Shown: in pieces, positions 44,335-54,400 of the stretch | Numbering within the stretch: position 1 is the first letter of the stretch | How the letters are laid out: each line of letters starts with the position of its first letter | Assembly: GCF_900103875.1 (NCBI RefSeq) | Contig: NZ_LT629705.1 | Span: forward strand, 2,737,001-2,801,000 | Source: Pseudomonas arsenicoxydans | GTDB taxonomy: Bacteria; Pseudomonadota; Gammaproteobacteria; Pseudomonadales; Pseudomonadaceae | Direction of reading: 5' to 3' | DNA length: 64,000 bases | Made by a program: the position numbers and the translations under genes | Notes under the pieces: generated by a model | What the model saw: only the letters and a program-made list of their open reading frames with translations | Told to the model about the DNA's origin: nothing | Database searches by the model: none

Positions 44335-46494
44335 CTAGACAGCCGCAGAGCCGACACGGCCCTTGCGCAGTGCATCGATGACCGCTTCTTTCGGACCGTC
44401 GGCCACGATCCGCCCGTTGTCCAGCACCACCAGCCGATCCACCAGGCTGAACATCGAGGTGCGGTGGGTCACCAACAACAAGGTTTTGCCCTGGACCCAG
44501 CCGTGAAGCTTCTGCCGCAAGACGTCTTCGCTGCTGTTGTCCATCGCGCTGGTCGGTTCGTCTAGCAGCATGATCGGCGGATCGAGCAACAACGCCCGGG
44601 CCAGCAACACGGCTTGACGCTGGCCGCCCGAGAGCAATTGGCCGCGTTCGCCCACCGGCCGGTCGAAGCCTTGTGGATGCTGGCGAGCCAGCTCGGTGAC
44701 GCCGGTCAATTCAGCCACCTCAAGCATCCGCGAGTCGCTGATGTAACGCGCTCCGAGGGTCAGGTTGTCGCGCAGGCTGCCGGCCAGCAGCGGCAGGTCA
44801 TGGGCGACGTAGCCGATTTGCTGGCGCAGGTCGGCGACATCGAGTTGGCGCAGGTCCAGGCCATCGAGCAGCAGTTGGCCTTCCTCCGGGGCATAGAACC
44901 CCATCACCAGCCGCGCCAAAGTGCTTTTGCCCGAGCCGCTGCGACCGATGATGCCGATCCGTTCGCCCGGTTTGACGCTGAAGCTGACGTTGGCCAGTGC
45001 CGGCGCATTCTGGCCGTTGTAGTGGAAGGTCACGCCGCTGACGTCCAGTGCACCTTGCAGTTGCGTGCGCTCCAGCGGTCTTTGTTTGGCGTCACGCTCT
45101 TGCGGCAACGACATCAGCGCGTCGGTGCTTTTCATGGTCAGTTGCGCTTGCTGGTAGCGGGTGATCAGACCGGCGATCTGCCCCAGTGGCGCGAGTACGC
45201 GGCTGCCGAGCATGTAGGTCGCCACCAGCGCACCGACACTGAGGTTACCGGCGATGATGCTGTAGACCCCGGCGACGATGGTCGCCATGCCGGAGAATTG
45301 CTGGATGAACAGCGTGCCGTTGGTGGCCAGCGCCGAGAGGTTGCGCGCATGGCTGTCGAGGCGGGTGAGGGCGCCGTGGGTGCTTTCCCATTTGTGCTGG
45401 CGTTCGCTTTCGGCGCTGCAGGCCTTGAGGGTTTCGAGGCCGCCGAGGGTTTCGACCAGCAACGCTTGGCGTTCCGCGCCCAGGCTCAGGCTTTTCTGCA
45501 CGGTGTCGCGCAGGCGCACCTGAATCACCATGGCGAAAATGATCGTGATCGGAAATGCCAGCAGCGGAATCACCACCAGCCAGCCGCCGAGCAAGCCGAT
45601 CACCACCAGCATCAGCACGGCGAAGGGCAGGTCGATCAGGCTGGTCAGCGTGACCGCCGTGAGAAACTCACGCAGGCCCTGAAAGTCATGAATGCTCTGG
45701 GCGAAACCACCGATGGTCGCCGGCCGTGCTTTCATCGCCATGCCGGTGATGCGTTCGAACAAGGTCGCGGAAAGAATCACATCGGTTTTCTTCCCGGCAG
45801 TGTCCAGCAAGTGCGCGCGAACTACCCGCAACACCAGTTCGAAACCGGTGCCGATCAACAGACCGATCGATAGCACCCACAAGGTCGACGTGGCCTGGTT
45901 CGGCACCACCCGATCATAGGTCTGCATCACGAACAACGGCACCATCAACCCCAGCAGGTTGATCAGGAAACTCGCCAGAATCGCATCGCTGTACAGCCAT
46001 TTCGACAGCTTCAACGTGTCGCGAAACCACGCCTCCACGCGCGGCACCAGTGGCGAGCGCAAGTCTTCGAGTTCGTGACGTGGCCGGGCGAACAAGGCCT
46101 GGCCACTGTAATTTTCAGCCAGTTCCTCACGACTGACCCATTGTTCACCGCCGTCGGCTTCGCTGGGCAGGATCAACAGCCGGCCGTCGTCGCCAAAACG
46201 TCGCAGGATGGCGGTGCGCCCGTTATTGAAAATCAGCATCACCGGCAGGTTGAGCGCGGAAATATCCGCCAGTTCACGGCGCAGCAAACGCGCCTGCAAG
46301 CTGGCCCGAGCCGCTGCGCGCGGCAACAGGTCCAGGCTCAGACGCTGTTTGTTCAAGGGCAGTCCGGCGCTCAGGCTGGCGCGACTGACCGTCGCGCCGT
46401 GGAGTTTGCAGAGGATCAACAGACCGTCCAGAAGCGGGTCATCGAAGCTCAGGCGCGGATCAACTCCGATGTTGCCGGGTTCCATGCTGGTCAC
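44335..46494 (-). CDS. lapB: type I secretion ABC transporter LapB
   Basis: This 719-residue exporter has three parts: an N-terminal C39-like domain (about 1-130) without the protease cysteine, a six-helix membrane domain (about 165-440), and an ATPase domain with Walker A GRSGSGKST, signature LSGGQRQAVLLARAL and Walker B IMLLDEPTSAMD. A degenerate C39 domain is standard for exporters of RTX adhesins. GTG at 46494 is chosen over ATG at 46485 because GGAG sits 8 nt before it. It lies 19 bp after lapE. Confidence 0.95.
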   Translation of the reverse strand: MTSMEPGNIGVDPRLSFDDPLLDGLLILCKLHGATVSRASLSAGLPLNKQRLSLDLLPRAAARASLQARLLRRELADISALNLPVMLIFNNGRTAILRRFGDDGRLLILPSEADGGEQWVSREELAENYSGQALFARPRHELEDLRSPLVPRVEAWFRDTLKLSKWLYSDAILASFLINLLGLMVPLFVMQTYDRVVPNQATSTLWVLSIGLLIGTGFELVLRVVRAHLLDTAGKKTDVILSATLFERITGMAMKARPATIGGFAQSIHDFQGLREFLTAVTLTSLIDLPFAVLMLVVIGLLGGWLVVIPLLAFPITIIFAMVIQVRLRDTVQKSLSLGAERQALLVETLGGLETLKACSAESERQHKWESTHGALTRLDSHARNLSALATNGTLFIQQFSGMATIVAGVYSIIAGNLSVGALVATYMLGSRVLAPLGQIAGLITRYQQAQLTMKSTDALMSLPQERDAKQRPLERTQLQGALDVSGVTFHYNGQNAPALANVSFSVKPGERIGIIGRSGSGKSTLARLVMGFYAPEEGQLLLDGLDLRQLDVADLRQQIGYVAHDLPLLAGSLRDNLTLGARYISDSRMLEVAELTGVTELARQHPQGFDRPVGERGQLLSGGQRQAVLLARALLLDPPIMLLDEPTSAMDNSSEDVLRQKLHGWVQGKTLLLVTHRTSMFSLVDRLVVLDNGRIVADGPKEAVIDALRKGRVGSAAV

Positions 46495-46513
46495 ATTGAT
46501 CGCTCCGGTTGAG

Positions 46514-47872
46514 CTATTTCAGTTCAGGCAAGCGCGCTTCGTTTTTCACTTCGGAAGAGGCGATCGCATCAGCGGGCAGCACCACGCGTTGTTTGCTCAG
46601 CAACTGGCCCATGTTCGCCAGCACGCGGTACATCGAGAATTCCTCGATGTACCGCACTTCGGTGTAGCGGCGATTGGCGTTGTAGAGCTCATTTTCACTG
46701 TCGAGCAAGTCGAGGAGGGTGCGTTGGCCGAGGCCGAACTGATCCTGATACGCCACGCGAACGCGTCGGCTGGTGTCAGCGTATTCGCGGGCGGTCGGGG
46801 TTTGTTTCTTGGCGTTGACCATGGCGTTCCAGGCCAGGTGGATGTTTTCGTTGAGTTGGCGCAGGGCATTGTTACGAATGTCCATGGCCTGGTTGATCTG
46901 GTGCGCGTCGGAGGCCAGGCGCGCCTTGTCGCTGCCACCGCGAAACAGGTTGTAGTTCATCACCACACCCGCGCGCCACTCATTGTCGTGACCGATATCG
47001 CCTTGCACGTTGTTGTTGGCGCCCACCGCCGCTTCGGCGTCGAAACGTGGGTAGAACGGCGACTTGGCGACTTCGTACTGGCTCTCGGCCGATTGCACAT
47101 CGGCCTGCGCGGATTTCAGGTACGGGTTGTTTTCCACCATGCTCTGCTGGGCTTCCGGCAGGGTGGCGGGCAGCTCGCCACGGATCGAGGGCGGTGTTTC
47201 GAGCTCATCGGGCATGCGCCCGGTGACGGCGTAGAAATTCGACTCGGCGTCCGCCAGATCGACTTCGGCGGTGTCGAGGTTGTTTTGCGCCAGCGCCTTA
47301 CGGGCTACCGATTGGTCGGAGTCGGCGTTGCTGCCGACGCCACGCTGGGTGCGCAGGCCGATCTGGTCGTTGACCCGCAAGTGCGCCTGCAGGTTGTTCG
47401 TGGCCAGGGTCACCAGTTCACGACGCTTGAGCACTTCGAGGTAGACCTCGATGGTGCGCAATGCCAGATCCTGGGCGGTGCCTTGGGCGTAATAGGCCCG
47501 GGAATTGACCACGCCTTTGGTGCGTTCAACCTCGTTGGCGGTGTTGAAACCGTCGAAGAGCATTTGCCGCAGACGCAGCTCTGACTGGGTGTAGGTGAGG
47601 GTTTCGGTGTTGTGATTGCCTAACGCCCGGGTGTTGGTGTTATCGCTGTACCCGCGCCCGTAGGCGGCGTTCAGATCAACTGATGGATAAAAGCCTCCCT
47701 TGGCAACTTTCACTTGCTCATCGGCCGAGAGGCGGCTGTCAACGCGCGACGCCAGCTCTGGGTGGGTCGCAATGGTGCTTTGAATCGCCTCGGTCAATGA
47801 CATGGCTTGAGCCTGGGATGTACAGGCCATGGCCAGCAGAATTGCGCTGCATAGGGGGTTTAAAACGCGCAT
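46514..47872 (-). CDS. lapE: outer-membrane secretion channel LapE (TolC family)
   Basis: This 452-residue TolC-type protein has a signal peptide (cleavage near AQA-MS) and two repeated halves of coiled-coil and barrel strands (SLTEAIQSTIATHPELASRV at the start, ENIHLAWNAMVNAKKQ late). It forms the outer-membrane pore of the Lap type I system and is where the adhesin's retention module is thought to lodge. First gene of the lapE-lapB-lapC operon; the start follows GGGAGATGTACCC. It is divergent from the adhesin gene. Confidence 0.93.
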   Translation of the reverse strand: MRVLNPLCSAILLAMACTSQAQAMSLTEAIQSTIATHPELASRVDSRLSADEQVKVAKGGFYPSVDLNAAYGRGYSDNTNTRALGNHNTETLTYTQSELRLRQMLFDGFNTANEVERTKGVVNSRAYYAQGTAQDLALRTIEVYLEVLKRRELVTLATNNLQAHLRVNDQIGLRTQRGVGSNADSDQSVARKALAQNNLDTAEVDLADAESNFYAVTGRMPDELETPPSIRGELPATLPEAQQSMVENNPYLKSAQADVQSAESQYEVAKSPFYPRFDAEAAVGANNNVQGDIGHDNEWRAGVVMNYNLFRGGSDKARLASDAHQINQAMDIRNNALRQLNENIHLAWNAMVNAKKQTPTAREYADTSRRVRVAYQDQFGLGQRTLLDLLDSENELYNANRRYTEVRYIEEFSMYRVLANMGQLLSKQRVVLPADAIASSEVKNEARLPELK

Positions 47873-48462
47873 GGGTACATCTCCCTGAGTCCTGATGGTG
47901 CTTTATCGATCGCCAATTATTTGACGACTTTATAGGTGAAACCGTTTCACTCTTGTAACAACAGAGCTAAGAACATTCTAGAGAATAGCTAAGAAATTTT
48001 TTTCATAAGCCTTATGCCAAAAAAAACTTATGCGCTCTGCCAAATCCAGCACATTGTTCACTCCGAAAGCCCTTGATTTAGGAGCCTTAGGGAGCTTCTC
48101 GGGACTTGGAAAAAGTTCCATCCACTTATCGACATAGGGCGGAGAAGTGCTGAAGGGGAGGGAAGCGAACGGTTTTGGGGTGACGGTTTTTTGTCACTCT
48201 GTTGCTTCAAAATCGTTACGCATCGTTCACGGAGCAGGTTGACCCGGAACAGAACTTCAATGTCATTGATTGCATTGAGGTTTAAAAAAAATCCGGTCAC
48301 TTCGCCCGTGAACGAGACGCTTGGCGAGACGATCGCCCGGGCAGCGGCTTACTCAGGTAAACGCACCCGGCAGGCGATCCGCCAGGTCACCTGCTTGAAC
48401 CATGAGCACATTCTTCGCAAACAACAGGATGCCGACAGCTGTTGGCAGCGGAGGAAATGCAC
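47873..48462. other. divergent lapE/adhesin control region
   Basis: These 590 bp hold no supported gene and are the most AT-rich part of the locus (47930-48060). Dyads seen are TCAAT-GTC-ATTGA at 48257-48269, which resembles a FleQ-type site but has one extra central base, and GGACTT/AAGTTCC around 48099-48116. Both promoters and any c-di-GMP-responsive control should lie here. A GAGGAA at 48451-48456 serves the adhesin start. Confidence 0.5.
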
Positions 48463-51400
48463 ATGGCTACGCTCATCGGTATCGTCAGTAAGGTCATTGG
48501 TGATGTGTTCGCGGTGGCGGGCGACGGCACTCGACGCGCACTGGTCGAGGGCGATCGATTGTTCGCTGGCGATCAACTGGTCACAGGGGCCGAAGGCGCG
48601 GTGGCGGTGCATTTGCAAAGTGGCCAGGAACTGACCCTTGGGCGTGGCAGCAGCCTGGAGATGACGCCGCAGTTGCTGGCGCATCAGGCGCCCCATGTGG
48701 ACACCGCCGAAGCAGTGACGCCGACGCAAGCGCAACTGACCGATGTCGAACAACTGCAAAAAGCCATCGCGGCCGGTGATGACCCGACCCAGAACGCTGA
48801 AGCCACGGCCGCCGGTCCGGCACCGACTGGCGCACCCGGTGGTGCCGCGGGTGGCGGCCACAGTTTTGTCATGCTCGAAGAAGTGGGCGGCCGGGTCGAT
48901 CCAACCATTGGTTTTCCAACCGCAGGCTTCAACGGCATTCCCGAGTTTCCCCTTGAGCGTCTGGCCGGTGATCCGAACAACGGCGACAACGGTGCAGGCG
49001 GTGCCGGGGGCACAGGCGTTGTGCCCACCGTTCCTGATGTCCCGAACAACCCGGTCACCCTCAGTGGCCTGTCTGTGGCGGGCGGTGAGCTGACCCTCAA
49101 CGAAGCCAACCTCGCCGACGGTTCCGCCAGCAACCCGGGCGCGCTGATCCAGAACGGTACCTTCACCGTATCCGCGCCTGACGGCCTGACCAGCCTCAGC
49201 ATCGGCGGGATCAACGTGATCACGGGCGGAGTGGCTATCGGCTTTCCGCAGTCGATCACCACGCAACTGGGCAACACCCTGACCGTCACCGGCTATAACC
49301 CGGCCACGGGCGTGTTGAGTTACAGCTACACCCTGGTCGGCAACGAAACCCATTCGGCCGGCGACGGGGCCAATAACCTCAGCGAACAGTTCACCGTGGT
49401 GGCCGGTGATTCCAACGGCGATACCGCCACCGGCACGCTGGACGTCAACATCACCGATGACGTGCCCAAGGCAGTCGATGACAGCAACGCCAGTACCGCC
49501 TCGGAAACCCTGTTGACCCTGACCGGCAGCGTGCTCCCCAATGACTCGCAAGGGGCTGACCGCATTCCCGTCGGACCCAACAGCGGGCCGATCATTGGCG
49601 GCACGTTCACCGGGACCTACGGCACGTTGGTGCTCAACCCCAACGGCACTTACACCTACACGCTGAACACCAACGATGCCGATTTCAAAGCCCTGCACGG
49701 TGGCGGCAACGGCACCGAAACTTTCACCTACACCCTCACCGATGCCGACGGCGATACCAGTACTGCCAACCTGGTGCTGCAAATCCACAACAACGACGAT
49801 CCGGTGACCCTCGGCGGCCTTAACGCCGAAGGTGGCGAACTCACCGTCTACGAGAAAAACCTCAGTGACGGCACCAGCCCCAACGCGCCGGCCCTGACCC
49901 AGAGCGGCACCTTCACGGTGGCTGCCCTCGATGGTCTGCAAACCCTCGATGTCGGCGGTATTCATGTGGTGGTGGGTGGCGTCGCGGCTGGCTTCCCGCA
50001 ATCGATTGTCACGCCGCTCGGCAGTACGCTGACCGTCACTGGCTACAACGCGGCCACGGGCGTCGTCAGCTACACCTACACCCTGGTGGATAACGAAGCG
50101 CATCCAACCGCCAACGGCGCCAACAGCATCACCGAAAACTTCAACGTGGTGGCGACGGACACCGACGGCAGCACCGCATCGGGCCAGATCAACGTCAACA
50201 TCGTCGACGATCTGCCCAAGGCGGTCGATGACAGCCACGCCAGCACCGCCTCGGAAACCCTGCTGACCCTCAACGGCAACGTGCTGACCAACGACGTGCA
50301 AGGCGCTGACCGCGTGACCGTCGGCGAAAATGCCGGGCCAATCACCCCCGGCACGTTCACCGGGGTTTACGGCACGCTGGTGTTGAACGCCAACGGCACG
50401 TACACCTACACCCTCAACACCAGCGATGCGGATTTCAAAGCGCTGCACGGCGGTGGCAACGGCACGGAAACTTTCACCTACACCCTCACCGATGCCGACG
50501 GCGATACCAGTACCGCCAATCTGGTGCTGCAAATCCACAACAACGACGACCCGGTGACCCTCGGCGGCCTCAATGTCGAAGGCGGCGAACTGACCGTCTA
50601 CGAGAAAAACCTCAGTGACGGCACCAGCCCCAACGCGCCAGCCCTGACCCAGAACGGCACCTTCACGGTGGCTGCCCTCGATGGCCTGCAAACCCTCGAT
50701 GTCGGCGGTATTCATGTGGTGGTCGGTGGCGTCGCCGCAGGCTTCCCGCAATCGATTGTCACGCCGCTTGGCAGCACGCTGACCGTCACCGGCTACAACG
50801 CGGCCACGGGCGTCGTCAGCTACACCTACACCCTGGTCGATAACGAAGCGCATCCAACTGCCAACGGCGCCAACAGCATCACCGAAAACTTCAACGTGGT
50901 GGCGACGGACACCGATGGCAGCACCGCGTCGGGTCAGATCAACGTCAACATCGTCGATGACCTGCCCACCGCCAACCCGGACCACACCTCGGTGGCCGAG
51001 GGCGCAACGGTCTCGGGCAACGTGCTGGACAACGACATCGGCGGCGCCGACGGTCCGGCCCTCAGTGGTGCGGTGGTCGGCGTACGAGCAGGCTCGGACA
51101 CCTCGACATCCGCCATCGGCGGTCTGGGTTCGAACATCAACGGCACCTACGGTTATCTGACCCTGGATGCCCACGGCAACGCGACGTACCACAGCAATCC
51201 CAACGCGGTGAACGGCCCGGGCGCGACCGATGTGTTCACCTATACCGTGCGCGATGCCGACGGCGACGAAAGCACCACCACCATCACCATCGACGTGTCG
51301 AACAGCTGCATCAAAGCGGTCAGCGACAGCGACGTAACCGTTTACGAAAAAGCCCTCGACCTGAGCAAGGATGGCCAGGACCTCGCCGCCGGTACGGTCA

Positions 51401-54400
51401 CCGGCAGCGACCCGACCAGCACCGGCGAAACTGCCACGGGCACTTTGGTCGGCTCCGTCACCGGCGCGACTGGCGCGATCACTTACACCCTGGTCGGCAG
51501 CGCTACCGGGACGTACGGACAAATCCTGCTCAACCCCAACGGCACGTACACCTACACCCTGACATCGCCGGCGACCACCACACCGCATGTCAACGACGGC
51601 GCCAATACGCTGACCGAAAGCTTCACCTACCAAGCCACCGATTCGCTGGGCAACACCACCACCAGCACCATCGTGGTCAACATCGTCGATGATGTGCCCA
51701 AAGCCTTCAACGACAGCAACGTCGGCACCGCAGCGGAAAACGTTCTGACCCTCAACGGCAACGTGCTGACCAACGATGTTCAAGGTGCGGACCACGTCGC
51801 CACAGGGCCGAACGCCGGGCCTATCACCCCTGGCACATTCACCGGCACCTACGGCACCCTGGTGCTCAATGCCAACGGCACCTACACCTACACGCTGAAC
51901 ACCAATGATGCGGACTTCAAAAACCTGCACGGCGGCGGCAACGGCACCGAAACCTTTACCTACACCCTCACCGATGCCGACGGCGATACCAGCACCGCCA
52001 ACCTGGTGCTGAATGTCCACAACAACGACGACCCGGTCACCCTCAACGGCCTGAACGTCAGCGGCGGTGAACTGACCGTCTACGAGAAAAACCTCAGCGA
52101 CGGCACCAGCCCCAATGCGCCGGCCCTGACCCAGAGCGGCACCTTCACCGTGACGGCGCTCGACGGTCTGCAAACTCTCGATGTCGGCGGCATTCATGTG
52201 GTGGTCGGTGGCGTCGCGGCAGGCTTCCCGCAATCGATCGTCACTGCGTTGGGCAGCACGCTGACCATCACCGGCTTCAATCCGGCCAGCGGCGTGCTCA
52301 GCTACAGCTACACCCTGGTGGAAAACGAAGCCCATCCAACCGGCAACGGTGCCAACAGCCTCACCGAGAACATCAACGTGGTTGCCACGGACGCCGATGG
52401 CAGCACTGCGTCGGGGCAGATCAACGTCAACATCATCGATGATTTGCCGACCGCCAAAGCGGATACGGCAAGCGTGGTCGAGGGCGGCACAGTCAGCGGC
52501 AATGTGCTGGACAACGACATCGGCGGCGCCGACGGTCCGGCAGTCAGTGGTGCGGTGGTTGGCGTGCGCGCAGGCGGCGACACCTCGACCTCGGCCATTG
52601 GCGGCCTCGGTTCGAACATCAATGGCACCTACGGTTACCTGACCCTGGACGCCCACGGCAACGCGGTCTATCACAGCAATCCGGACGCCGTGAGCGGGGC
52701 GGGTGCCACTGACACCTTCACCTACACCGTGCGCGATGCTGATGGTGATGAAAGCACCACGACCATCACTATTGACGTCTACAACAGCTGCATCAAAGCG
52801 GTCAGCGACAACGACGTGACGGTCTACGAGAAAGCCCTGGACCTGAGCAAGGATGGCCAGGACCTGGCGGCCGGCACCGTCACCGGCAGCGATCCGGGCC
52901 ATACCGGTGAAACCGCCTCGGGCACGTTGGTCGGCTCCGTCACCGGTGCGACTGGCGCAGTCACGTACACCCTGGTCGGCAGCGCCACCGGGACCTACGG
53001 ACAAATCCTGCTCAACCCCAACGGCACCTACACCTACACCCTGACCTCCGCACCGAAAACCTCGCCGAACGCCAACGACGGCGCGAACACCCTGAGCGAA
53101 AGCTTCACCTACAAGGCCACCGATGCGCTGGGCAACAGCACCACCAGCACCATCGTGGTCAATATCGTCGATGACGTGCCGAAAGCGGTTGGCGCGGAGC
53201 GTTCGGTCGCGGCTGTGGAGATCGATTCCAACGTGCTGTTGGTAATCGACGTCTCCGGCAGCATGGTCGACCCCTCCGGTGTGCCGGGGCTGTCGCGCCT
53301 CGAACTGGCCAAGCAGGCGATCAGTGCCTTGCTCGACAAATACGACGACCTGGGCGATGTGAAGGTGCAGATCGTCACGTTCAGCAGCAATGCCACCGAC
53401 AAGACGTCGATCTGGGTCGATGTGGCGACGGCCAAATCGATTATCTCCGGCCTGACTGCCGGCGGTGGCACCAACTACGACGCGGCGGTCGCGACGATGC
53501 AAACCGCGTTCGACACCTCGGGCAAACTGACCGGGGCGCAGAACGTCGGCTACTTCTTCTCCGACGGCAAACCCAACGAAGGCGACATCGGTAGTGCGGA
53601 TGAGGCCGCGCTCAAAGCCTTCCTCGACGCCAATGGCATCAAGAACTATGCGATTGGCCTGGGCAGTGGCGTGAGCAACGCCTACCTCGATCCGCTGGCC
53701 TATGACGGCAGCAACCACACCAACACCAATGCGGTGGTGGTGACCGATCTGAACCAACTCAACTCGGTGCTCTCAGGCACGGTGATGGGCGCGCCAGTCA
53801 CGGGCACCTTGCTGGAGGGTGGAACATTCGGTGCCGATGGCGGCTTCATCAAAACCCTCGTGGTCGACGGCACGACGTACACCTACGACCCGAAAGGCAA
53901 CAGCAACCAGGGCGCGCTGAACTTCAGCGGCGGCGTCAACCACGGCACGTTCAACACGGTGAACAACACCCTCAGCATCGCCACCAACAATGGCGGCACC
54001 CTGGTGGTGAACCTCGACACCGGCGAGTACAACTACACCTCGCAAAAAACCACATCGGTGGTGATCACCGAAAACATCGGCTTCACGCTCAGCGACAACG
54101 ATGGCGACCTGGCCAGTTCGACGCTGACGGTCAAAGTCATTCCGAATACGGCGCCGGTGGCGGTCGATGACCACATCATCACCAACGTGCTGTCGGGCAA
54201 CATCGTGGTGCCAGGCGAATTGCTGCTGGCCAACGACTCCGATGCGGACAAGGATCCGATGACCGCATCGCCGACCACCTTCAACACCGGTTGGGTGGCC
54301 AAGGGCGGGGACTTCATCGGCACCAATCAGAACTTCAACTTCACCGGCAGCAACGCCCAGGCGGTGACCATCGCCCGCAGCGCCTTCGTCGCCAACACCG

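Noticed and set aside
48191..48634. A 147-codon frame running into the adhesin start in another frame
   Set aside because: It overlaps the adhesin's conserved retention module out of frame and has no protein-like features.
48349..53757. A 1802-codon open frame on the minus strand, antisense to the adhesin
   Set aside because: It arises from the biased, repetitive codon use of the adhesin repeats. It has no ribosome-binding site or recognisable protein features, while the plus-strand frame encodes clear RTX, VWA and retention domains.
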